NCBI GenBank assembly: GCA_032622095.1
Contig: CP136065.1
Coordinates: 37,048,732-37,112,731, forward strand
Reading direction: 5' to 3'
From: Siphonodentalium dalli
Taxonomy: Eukaryota; Mollusca; Scaphopoda; Gadilida; Siphonodentaliidae
DNA length: 64,000 nucleotides
The position numbers and the translations under genes are program-made. Below are positions 1-10,089 of this stretch, piece after piece. The notes below the pieces were generated by a model. It was given only the letters and a program-made list of their open reading frames with translations. It made no database searches and had not been told where the DNA came from. Each line of letters begins with the position of its first letter. Position 1 is the stretch's first letter.

Positions 1-59
1 CTGCATCATCGTTCAGAATTTTGTTTGACTGTGGCCGTCACTCACATGTACGCAGTCCG

Positions 60-1560
60 TTTAATTGGTATTAGAAGATGCTCTTATATCCATTTTTTTG
101 GATCCGTGCGCATTTTGTCAAGAAATATAGCGACCATGCTAATGATGTTGCTTGATATGTCAGGCACCAGAAAACAAATTTTAGACACCAGGGGGTCGCG
201 ACTGGGTGGATTTATGACGTCATCAAGATGGCCGCCATCCAAAATTTCAGAGTAGGCACTGAGTCAGTTTGATTAATAGCTGGTAGTGAATTTATGATAG
301 GAAATATAATATTTCTCTACTGTTGTGATAGTATTACAATAGGCTTCACTTTTACATAAAAATTGACCACATTAAACTAAGATGGCGTCCAAATTGGCGA
401 TCGAAATTCGGAAAAATGATGAATATTCACACTTGTCTCTTAAAACATTCACGCTTGTTTGAAATCGGTGGCTAATAGCAACTTAATTTTAAATAAATTT
501 GAATATCTAACCATTTGGACATCTTAATATGTCCTATTTTGGGTCTTATTCCTACCAAATATCGTTAAAATGTGAATTCATAAATATGCTATGAAATTTT
601 ACCAAAAATAGATTTGGTGACTCGAGCCAAGTGTTAGCCAGAAAATAGCTGAATTTGATGAAGAAAATGTGCAACAATTTTAAATATATAGATCTCCATA
701 TAACTACAACCAAAAGGTGCATCTAGATTCAAGATGGCGGCCAAATTGGTTGCCAAACTAGAGAAATCACTAAAATATGTCCAATTTTCTTCGATATCAC
801 ACCTAATGTGCGATTTGGTAAATATAGGTGATTATATCTGCTCCATGTTGGCGAAGGAAGTTGGGGTTATAAAACGTTATGAATATTTTGCGAACATTGG
901 ATGTTTATACCCAAGAATTCAAGCGAATGAAACCACGAAAATGAGATAAAATCGTCAAAATGGCAACCATGAACAATTTCAAAGTTGGCATTGAGTCTGG
1001 GAGGAATTTAGATAGTAAACTGATTATGATTCGTCAACAACGATGCCGTTGCATCACACTTCCTCTTGACAGTACAATTTGGACCTCAAAATCCAAGATG
1101 GCTCCCAAAACGGTGACCGAAATTATAATAATTGATGAGTTTTCACACTCGCCTCTTAAATTATTCACAGCGGTTTGAAATCGGCAGCTAATAACAACCT
1201 TATATTGAATAAATTATAATATCTAATCATTCGACAACCATGACATGTCAGATTGACATATTATTATTATTATTATACATATGTATCTAAATTCAAGATG
1301 GTGACTGAGATGGTTACGAAAATGGATAAATCATCCAAATTTGCAAGTTTCATTGATAACGCTCCTAAGGTGGATTGGCAATGACTACTGGTAAACACAT
1401 GTTTTCCCTGTTGGCAATGCTGATACAATCTGATATAATATGAATATTTTGCGAAAAGTAGCTGTTTATACCCGATATTTCATGCGAATGGAATAATAGA
1501 AACGACGAAAATTAGATAAATTCATCTGGTGCTGACCTGTTTAGAAAAAATATCCAAATC
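60..1560. repeat. Left long inverted arm of a ~6.6-kb element (two diverged tandem units)
   Basis: The stretch is two diverged copies of a ~720-bp unit. The part near 361-480 resembles 1084-1215, and 734-960 resembles 1297-1540. Shared landmarks are 'aagatggcggccaaa', 'ggctaatagcaac' and 'tatgaatattttgcgaa'. The reverse complement of 5380-6640 aligns along the same landmarks: the block with 'aggcaccagaaaacaaa' at 160-180 pairs with 6540-6560, and the 'gatggcggccaa' block at 734 pairs with ~6115-6130. Short open frames here lack protein-like composition. I read this as one arm of a long inverted-repeat element. The outer edge is unclear because similarity fades towards position 60. Confidence 0.7.
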
Positions 1561-1959
1561 TGAATATATGATAGTTACATCCATCATTACATGTACATCG
1601 GAAAATGCCTGATCTGGTGACTAGACTGGAGAGAAAAAAATTAACTCAACAATAAGACTGTCGGTATTGAGCAATACTTTAATTACTTCATCTTGGCATC
1701 GCCCCCTTATGGTGTGTGGATAAGAATTGTTCACTTGACTCCTGTATTTCTCATGTAATGACATCATACTAAGTAACTTCTACCGAAATTCAGCTGGTCA
1801 CGGAAATTAAACGAATGGACATCTAACAGTGCAGTACCCAAAACATTAGCAGCATGTAATACAGACAGCCTCCATGTTAATCTGCTTTATAATTAGTGTA
1901 TACTAAGTCCAAATATAAGAATAGGAGCTACTATTTGAGGAATTCGTCGTTGATATTAA

Positions 1960-2453
1960 AGACACGATTGGCCTTGGCGGTGGGTATCCTGTGAAAATAT
2001 CTCCACCCGTCAAAAACCGCCACAAACAGAAAGAACATCAAAATATAGATAGACTTTGTCCGTATACAAATAATAAATATCGCATAAACAGTATGTTATG
2101 GTCATACGTTTGACCATTGTTATGTAAACAAAAGCATAAAAACTTACTTTTCTGGTGTTTGTTTATATTATGATGGTAAACATAAAGAGCGTTCTTTGTT
2201 GGTGAATACCTGATATGGAACTAATAAAGAGCGTTTATGCCATTTGTGTGTGATTAGCCAGTAGCATTGTGCTGTCTTCTGTAACACAATCAGGCTCTTG
2301 CTTAGGTAAAATATAGTAGGTCTTTATGATAACATGCTGTTTACGCGATGGTCATGGTATATATGAACGGAACTGTATGCGTTTTAATGTTTTTCTGTTT
2401 ACGGTGTTTGGAACAAATATGAATATTTTCGACAATTAAGGCCGCACGTGCCT
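1960..2453 (+). mobile_element. TTAA-flanked MITE, family 2, copy 1 (494 bp)
   Basis: The element starts AGACACGATTGGCC and ends GGCCGCACGTGCCT, so its inverted ends agree with AGGCACG-type termini. TTAA lies immediately outside both ends (1956-1959 and 2454-2457). It is nearly identical in length and close in sequence to the copy at 31433-31927. Internal 'aaagagcgtt' motifs occur twice. There is no coding capacity. TTAA target duplication is typical of piggyBac and Kolobok superfamilies. The termini lack the CCC start of the other MITE family here, so the superfamily is left open. It is nested inside the 60-6640 element. Confidence 0.85.
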
Positions 2454-2457
2454 TTAA

Positions 2458-5370
2458 TATACATGTACGAAAACACAGGGTACAGGTTTGTGAAACTGAG
2501 AAAAGTTATAATTGCTCGCCCGTGAATAACATCTAGTTCAAATCCAATGCACTGCGTGAGTGCATCAGGGGATTATACCACACTAAGAGCTTTGTCGGAG
2601 ACTACTAAACGAGACCCCTCAGACGTGCGCTCTATTTGTCTTCTGCGAAGAAGAATGCGTTGGCGGATTTCTACCGGCAAACCTCTGCTTATTCCATGCG
2701 AACAATAGCGACTAGAGATAAATTATGTTCCGGTTCGTACCAAAACAGAAACTGATGTGGAGCACTGGAAAGCTCATAGGCCAACTCACTGACTCCATAC
2801 CCAAGATACGTGAAATCGTGACTGATTTTGATCGATATAGCTAGGATAGGAAGATAGCCTCATATAATGAGTTTCGTTGGTATATTTGAGTTCCACAGAG
2901 GAGATAGTTCTATGAACATCACCTATACTGCAAGTTCGTTCGTGTATGATCCCCATCTCCGTTTGCAGAACTGATGGAGACATCAAGTTCATATTAGATA
3001 CACTCATGTCATATTTGTCACATGTGTTATCGAAGTTCTTCCATACTTGCGTTATACGGTCTCATCAAAATGTCATACAAGAAACATGTTCGCACCAAAT
3101 TTTTTTTTAATGGACGTATATATATTCCCGCATTAACGCACAGTTCGATTTGGCTGGAGAGGCAATTGAACTCAACGACATGTTGAGATACAGGTATAAT
3201 TATTGGATGGACAGTTTGTAGTATTCCTTCCAGCTGTTTTAGCGGAACGTTTGCTATCGTACTGCAATGAATTATGGTCTGCATAAAACACAGGTCGTTA
3301 ACACATTGCCGACTCCCATTTAATTACATGCAAAAAGCACGAGTTAACTCGTAGCTGGCAGTCAACGTGTTAAACGTTGAACAGCTTAAGTTGAAGTCAA
3401 TTTCAGTTATCGACTCTTCAAAAAGCGAACAATCCATAATCTTCTCTCAATACAAGCATAATTTATTTATCTATTACTTCCATCTTTTTCGCAGTATCTA
3501 TATTACCACATTTTCAGCTTGTAATTGGCCTTCTTGTTGGATCCGACTATTATGGTGGTACGGTTTCAAGCAAATTATATAAACTACATGTGTTCGATTG
3601 ACAATTAAAGGATTGCTAAGAGAATGCGGGGTTTCTGTGATTCTAAGATCTTTACTTCCCGAACAGTTGCTGTATAATGCTAATGAAGTCTACATGTGGA
3701 AGTTTTGCAAGAACACTCTTAATAATCATTCCAATAAATGGTCTTGATGACCCGTCACTATCCAGTTGCTTCGATATCCCATCATATGGCATGTCCAAAG
3801 ATGAGCTTCTGGTGTTTCGGTGAGGTATTTTGTAACTACATATCCAGGCACTAGGCTTAACCATTTTGCTTTTCACGATATTTTTTCGTTCACAACCAGG
3901 AAGAAGTTGAGGAGCCGTTATTGGCACTTGCTGCTCTCGACATGGAGAATGCCAAACCTTATGTTATTTTTGCCAGATACTGATGTGTTTTGTTACAGTC
4001 TAAAATAAACTGACCAGCATTAACTCGGTTATGTGCATAGTTATGTTAGGCTACAGCGAAGTGAATCTGCAATGTATCTGCTATGAAGTCAGCGGCCGTA
4101 TTGAAATTGATTTAGTACATGTACATCTGTATTATGGACTCTCCATGCCACCACCGAAGCTAACGTGCGATAACATATTTCTTATATGCAGTCGAAGAGG
4201 TTTCTGGTGAGCTCTGCTGTCAGCCTGCGGGATGTGTTTGTAATTCAGCTGTAGTTGCTGGGTCTAGTTGGCTGTAGGTAGACTCATCACTGCGACCATC
4301 TATTGGACTAAGTAACACGAGTGGTACATATGCTGACTCACATTTTGGGGACTGTGACAATGTCTCAACTATTCAAACGAATTTCGGGTGATGAAACACA
4401 GATATGCCAAAACCAGAAACAAATAAATGCCATCTGGCATTAATGTATCTTATTAGACACAACTTTCTCATAATTATATATGAAATACGGTTCTAATGCT
4501 TTGCACTTAATATGTAATGCATGTGTGTTGCCCGTTTTTCTAAGTGAATAGTTATATATTGGCAGTATGATAGCAATACAGACTTCGATGAAGTTGTTCT
4601 AACCGGAAATACGATATGCCCGCCAATAGCACAATGCCGTCTATGGTTAGAGGTCGTACCGATACGCCGTACACAGGAAGAAAGTTGAAATATTTAAAAT
4701 CTGAATTAATATATTAATTTGAACATATATTCCATTTCCATTAATTCCAATTTACATATCAGTCACTGGGAGTGAATGTGGTGTACGAAAGACGTGTAAA
4801 TGAAGCGAGCTAGATGTGAGCGAATTGGAAGAATGTCACTTGATATATAATAATATGTACATCTGTTTATGTTTACATTCCTTCATTGATGTATGTTTAT
4901 TCAAATAAAAAAGTTTTAAAAAAAAAGTTGTGATATTACTCCTGAATATTCTAAATTTTTGTGGCCTGACGAAATAAATGTGGCCAGCTATTCATCAAGC
5001 ATAGACAACGAGCAACGAAAAAGCAGATCTGCTCCAAACGAAATAATATAGCCGTAAAGTTGGTATTCTCTCTGTGTTATTATGGCAGGAATTCTTTTGC
5101 GTCCGAATACTCGTTATGCTCTTATAATGATACAGTCAGCACATATCCGGTTTGAGTTCTTTCCCAAAATGACAGGATCGTTTAACTTATATTGGGCAAT
5201 TTCATGTTAGGTTTCTAAGAATCTATTATGATATATTCTCGGTTATAAAAAACCTATTTTTGTTCAAACATAGTCACAACATACCTTAACATGATAGTAT
5301 CTAATTTAATTTGGGCGAATATGTCCACCTCCTTTGCTAAATACCATTTGAGAATATAGACATTTGTCAA
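2458..5370. other. Decayed centre of the inverted-arm element
   Basis: No intact gene is visible. A short coding-like trace lies at 3897-4008 on the plus strand. One frame reads QEEVEEPLLALAALDMENAK, and a one-base shift continues PDTDVFCYSL, followed by a stop. That order (acidic QEEAD-like, then SPDTDVF-like) recalls a segment of uncharacterised transposon-related proteins, but this is a weak match from memory. An open frame on the other strand at 3652-3927 overlaps it, and both cannot be real. The remainder is AT-rich with no repeats that I recognise. Confidence 0.35.
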
Positions 5371-5379
5371 ATTGTATAA

Positions 5380-6640
5380 TTGTGAGTTTTGGCGGCCATT
5401 TTGGCGACCATCATGAGTCAAATAGATCAATGTCGAGTGTAAATGAATAACAATAACCATATTTAAAGCTGTGTGCACTTTTGTTTAATTTATTCTGCCT
5501 ATTTCTGTCCAATGTTAATCTGGAACATCGAGAAGCAAGTTTTTGTGAAATTACATAGCACATTATTTAATTTGCAATTTTCGAAGTATGGACAGCAATT
5601 AGACCCAAATTACAACACAATATGTTGTACTAGATGTCATAACTGATAAAAAAAAAAAGACAAGTCCTACTTGCCACTGTTTACAAATAACCGAAAATGA
5701 TGTAAGGGGCATGCGTGAAATTCAACACATTTCTATATTTCGGTCGCCATTTTGACAGCCATCTTATTTTGTTTTTGTTTTTTTTTTATCAATTTCGTTG
5801 TTTCAAAAGGACGCATGGTGCAATTTTATCATTAATTTTCCTTTTTCTGTGTTAAATTTTATTCCTCACTCGGTGCCCATTCTGCAATTGTTTGTGGCTG
5901 CGATGATGATGATATGATCTAATTTTCGTGGTATCATTCTGTTGAATTATCAGGTATAAACAGCTGTTTCTCTCCAAATGTACACATTATATCATAAATC
6001 CATGGTATTCCACGAACAGTGAGCACATACGTTCACATATAGTCACTTTTCCCCAGCACATGAGTTGATCAATGAAAATTGGACAGATTTGGATGATTTC
6101 TCCATTTTGGCAACCATCGTGGCCGCCATCTTAACGAAGATGCACTATTTTCATTATAATTATCTGGCAATTCACATATTTAGAACAGTTTGACATTATC
6201 TTAATCAAGTTCAGTTATTTTCAGTTTAACACTTGGCTAGAATCACAGAATTGAATTTTGGTTAACTTTCATAGCACATTTTTGAATTCACATTTTAAAG
6301 ATAGTTGGCAGGAATGAGATACGAAATATGACATATAATGTTGTCGAAATGTTTGGATACTATAATTTATTCAAATTTAGGTCGCTATTAGCTAAAAATT
6401 TCAAGTGAACGTATTGTGTATTAGTATCTCATCAGTGGTGATATATTCAATTTTCTATCCTAAATTCACTAGTAGCCATTAATCAAACTGACTCAGTGCA
6501 TACTCTGAAATTTTGGATGGCGACCCCCAGGTGTCTAACATTTGTTTTCTGGTGCCTGAGATATCAAACAACGTCATTAGCATAGTCGTTATATTTCTTC
6601 ACAAAATGCCCAAATGGAGTACATACGAACCTCTACTATA
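5380..6640. repeat. Right long inverted arm of the ~6.6-kb element
   Basis: This is the reverse-complement partner of 60-1560. It also holds two tandem units, centred on the GGCGGCCAT-like motifs at ~5390-5410 and ~5745-5765 and on a third at ~6105-6130. The outermost 200 bp (6430-6625) are the clearest match to 100-345, sharing the 'agtcagtttgattaat', 'caggcaccag' and 'aagaaatata' landmarks in inverted orientation. Similarity is roughly 70 percent by eye with many small gaps, so the arms are old. Long multi-unit inverted arms are known in foldback-like DNA transposons. The superfamily cannot be named here. Confidence 0.7.
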
Positions 6641-6779
6641 TGATCTACATTATTTCATGGGTATTAACTAAGACAGTTCCCTAATTGCGTTTTTGTATTT
6701 TGCGACGTTTAGTTGTACGCATAATTCCTGTAAAATGTGGACCGATGAAGCTGAGTCAGATTTGTTGCAGGAAAATAGA

Positions 6780-6925
6780 AAATATCCGCATAGTGTAGCT
6801 GAATAAATAATTTATTTTTGCGAGTATGTGGGCATCTATTCTGCGAGCCTCTAGGCGAGCCGAATAGATGCCCACATACGAGCAAAAATAAATTCTCTGT
6901 TCAACTACACTATGTGGATGTTCTG
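6780..6925. repeat. Long palindrome (MITE-like), arms ~68 bp
   Basis: The left arm runs from 'atatccgcatagtgtag' through 'gtatgtgggcatctattc'. The right arm returns as 'gaatagatgcccacatac' through 'ctacactatgtggat'. The centre is GCGAGCCTCTAGGCGAGCC, with only a few bases unpaired. A transcript would fold into a ~145-nt hairpin. A palindrome with the same kind of centre is found at 40748-40908. An open frame at 6818-7042 simply reads through the palindrome. Confidence 0.85.
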
Positions 6926-7798
6926 TTTATCCACCGAACAAATTTAAATGTATTTTATCGCAGTTTTTGTCAAAAAACATCGCAAAATTCACAGGCTCAT
7001 TGTAGAGAAGTGATGACCTACTTAGCGACTTTATCTGTATAGTAGAGACTAATTAATTACGAAACAGTTTTTTAACCATGCGACTGCACCGCGAAATAGT
7101 CCGCTTTATAATTTCTAAATTATGCCGGAAACATGTCATAGCATGGTGTAATTTCTAATAAAATCTTAATGATTCGCGTAAAGTTCAAACTTAAAACTGA
7201 ACAGTACGAGTATAGCAGTCATGTGAATTTGGTTGCTTGCGTTTGAAACCTACTATTACCAATGAAAGTCTGAAATTTAGCAGTAGAACTCGCTGTAGTA
7301 CCAAGATCGGTAGTGCAAATGCACCAGCTCATGGAATAATATCGTATACTTTATAATACCAAACTTCCAATTGCTTAATCAAGTTATAGACTTCACCAAT
7401 TGAACATTGAAAAATCTATTTGAGTGCGTTATGGGGCGCATCGTTTGATCTTAAAATTATAAATGAGTCGCCATCGATTGCACGAAAATACGCTTTGGAT
7501 GTTGACGTTTCTAAGGACGCTGTCGCTGACAACGGAAACGTTGTTACGATCCAGTGAAGTCACCCGCGAACTGCTGGAGGTCAACTGATCCAAGTTCTTG
7601 TAACCTTTCTTCCTCGAATTTTATTAAGTTTATCTGTCTATAGTAGAGGATGAGTTATCTGTCTAGTAGACGGATAGAGGCGTGGTTTATCTGAGGCTTT
7701 ATATGTATAGTAGAGAGGGTGGGAGGTGGTTAATGCAGTTTATTTGTTTTGTCCAGCACTTATACGATATTGATGTCGTTTTGTTCGTTCCAGTTATC
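6926..7798. other. AT-rich gap without recognised features
   Basis: There is no long open frame, RNA gene or clear repeat. The phrase 'atctgtatagtagag' recurs in slightly altered form near 7030, 7630 and 7700, which suggests a weak local duplication. Confidence 0.4.
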
Positions 7799-7802
7799 TT
7801 AA

Positions 7803-8192
7803 CCCTTTAACCAACAAACCGGCCAAAACCGGCCAAATAAAGCTTCAACAGCCTAAAATATCTTCGGTCTGTCTCAATAAAACCATACAAATGTGGATAT
7901 CATTGGAACCGGCTCCTTGGCCACATTGTGATAGTTACAGTTAGCCCTGTGCCAATGCATTCTCTTATATATGCGAGTCGACCATAGGTCGCCTCGCATA
8001 TATAAGAGAATGCATTGGCCTAAAAAAAACCTTTTTTTTAACATTTTACCATTTTTTCTTACATTCTTTAACAATTTTATAATTTTTAATGTGTTAAGCC
8101 AATGCATTCTCTTATATATGCGAGGCGACCTATGGTCGACTCGCATATATAAGAGAATGCATTGGCACAGGGCATAACTGTTGGGTAAAGGG
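7803..8192 (+). mobile_element. piggyBac-like MITE with twin hairpins, element 1 (390 bp, intact)
   Basis: TTAA flanks both ends (7799-7802 and 8193-8196). The left end reads CCCTTTAACCAACA and the right end is the inverse of CCCTTTACCCAACA, giving a ~14-bp inverted terminus. Terminal CCC next to TTAA is the hallmark of piggyBac-type elements. The left subterminal region has the doubled CCGGCCAAAACCGGCC. Inside are two 69-bp near-perfect hairpins (7951-8019 and 8098-8166), which are reverse complements of each other and separated by an A/T-rich spacer. There is no transposase, so the element is non-autonomous. Similar copies lie at 21049-21441 and 44293-44630. The open frames at 7874-8293 are translations of the palindromes and are not genes. 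Confidence 0.88.
7951..8019. repeat. 69-bp hairpin, first of the twin pair
   Basis: The arms start GCCAATGCATTCTCTTATA and end with its complement. The apex is GCGAG-T-CGACC-ATA-GGTCG-C-CTCGC, so about 33 bp pair with one mismatch and a three-base loop. The same hairpin recurs at 8098-8166, 19163-19231, 21076-21144, 21224-21292, 44442-44506 (end lost) and 44537-44605. Diverged forms occur at 36777-36849 and 40497-40640. Confidence 0.9.
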
Positions 8193-8196
8193 TTAA

Positions 8197-8769
8197 TAGT
8201 ATAACGCGCCCAGGACCACAAGGGCCACCGTTCGACCGTGCATATGAACGTGGCATAATAATAAGATACAACTGATCGCAAGGTTTGACTCACTTATATT
8301 TGCTGAGAAATTTGTTCTTAGTAGGACAATCATAATTCTTCAGAAAAGGGTTATTCATTCAGTTACCAATTTGATGTGTGTGAGCACGAAAAATACATGT
8401 ATAGCACTGCCTGTTGGGTAAAGACCAACAGTCGCAAGACATTCAGGTAGATCAATCCTTGAGAGTTTGACCGCGCCGCTGGTAGATCTTGGTAGACTCA
8501 GTGTGCGAAAACGCAGCGGGGCGACATGGCTAGCAATGGCATATCAATTATGACGCTCAATTGTCACCAAACCCCAAACTTTTTATAATGTGTTATTATA
8601 TATCTAGAACTCTACAGTTTGAGAAAAGTTGAGTCTTATTATAAGACACAATGTGTCTTGTCTATGAAATAATACAGTACACAAGTTTAAAAATCTAAAT
8701 TGCATTACTGACTGATTTGGTGCTTGGGAGTCGCCAAACCCAGCCCATTGTGGAACGTACTACCAGTGA
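8197..8769. other. Gap between MITE and decayed gene
   Basis: No gene is recognised. The stretch includes short matches such as 'ctgttgggtaaagaccaac' near 8411, which resembles the MITE end but lacks TTAA and may be a terminal remnant. Confidence 0.3.
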
Positions 8770-10085
8770 TCAATGCCTTTCTACGTAGTTTATGCCATTC
8801 ACCTCTGCCCTGCTTAACGAAACGGGAACATATTTCTTCTTCTTGTTGGAAGAATTAACAATGTGAACGTAGTTCGACTGTGCAGAAAAGTTGACCTGAT
8901 TACCATTTACAGACAAGCGCCCAGTCCCATTAGATCGTGCTATGCAGTGTCCAATATCGTCTACGACATGTAACATGTCCGTTATGCAGTTATTGATATC
9001 GAATGTTGCAGTCTCCAGCCCACTTATGGCATACCCAAATCTTGACTTCCTCCAATCAACCAATCCGTCTTGTTTAAGTCGCTCGACTGTGGTAGATTTA
9101 AGTAGCTTGTCTTCCCTTAGGTCCTTGTGCCTGATGGCCGCAATGCGCACGAGGGTAGCAAAACATTCCTCACACATCGAGAATCATTGTCACTCAAATA
9201 TCCCAATCTGAATTTATGGCTAAGCTTGATGCTGCTCCATCAGTTTGTCGGCATCATCTATGAGAGATAGCTCATCGGATAGTCGCTTCTTCCTTTCTGC
9301 TAAAGTATGTGACTTTTCGAAACCGAAAAGATCTATATCACCAGATCGACCACTAGTGGCAACATTGATCTTCGTTCCGTCAATCCATATTTTAAATGTT
9401 TTGTTGTGGTTGTTCACTTCAGAAAAGACGTCAGGTATACCATCCAATACACCTGGTGTGAACTCTGTCGTTGACAAGCATGGGTTATTGGCAGAGATAA
9501 CAAACCTACACGGCACAGCAAACTTCATGTGTGAATCGAGAAGACTGATTTGGGATTTGTCTTTATCGCCATGCAGCGGTTGTGTGCCTAGATTTTTAGG
9601 TCCGCCCATGAATCTTAGAAATTTTCCAGAGAAAAGCCTATATGCTACTCTTCAAAATTGTTTTACTATTTTGAATGCAGCCCGATTTTCTAATTGACCA
9701 GCTTTAAGTTTTCAGCGGCGTTGAAGATCTAAGCCGCTTTGGTATCGGACTCAAAATATAATTTTCATCGCACAATGGTAGATGGCTGAGTCCAAAATCA
9801 TGTTGGTCGCTCATTAGAGAACATGGGGTATTACGTTCGATCCGAACAGAGTATTTGCCGTCTTTGGAACTTTCAGCCACCAGAAATTGGTTCGTCTCCG
9901 ATAAAAATAGCGGTATTAGATTGAAATTCTGAGTGCGGTATCCTGTTTTGCCTGTGGCGGATTCAACCCCATGGTCCTAATTTTCACTTCTGTGTGATGA
10001 TGCTCCTTGATCCAATGCTGTTTGCAGATCTTCGTGCACTGCTGAGCAATTGTAACACTTATACCTTGCTTTCATGTGGATATAC
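8770..10085 (-). pseudogene. Decayed single-frame gene of unrecognised transposon-like family
   Basis: Minus-strand reading gives a chain of coding-like pieces in order. 10085-9704 begins MYIHMKARYKCYNC (two closely spaced Cys), crosses a TAG at 9977-9979 and continues through NQFLVAESSKDGKYSVRI. A one-base shift near 9708-9712 leads into a frame crossing a TGA at 9652-9654 and then GPKNLGTQPLHGD, FVISANNPCLS and KIWIDGTKINVATSGRSGDI, ending at a stop at 9220-9222. After ~45 bp with several stops, the same frame resumes as CEECFATLVRIAAIRHKDLR and ends at 8770. The composition and order look like one protein of about 430 residues. I do not recognise the family. A transposon origin is inferred from the setting and the decay. 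It is not functional as it stands. Confidence 0.6.
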
Positions 10086-10089
10086 ATTT

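Noticed and set aside
3652..3927. Minus-strand 91-residue frame in the centre of the first element
   Set aside because: It overlaps a plus-strand trace and has no motif. At most one of the two can be real, and neither is secure.
7874..8293. 139-residue open frame on the minus strand, with similar frames at 21000-21206 and 44364-44642
   Set aside because: The frames read through the MITE hairpins. The same 'CQCILLYMR' text appears on both strands because the DNA is palindromic.
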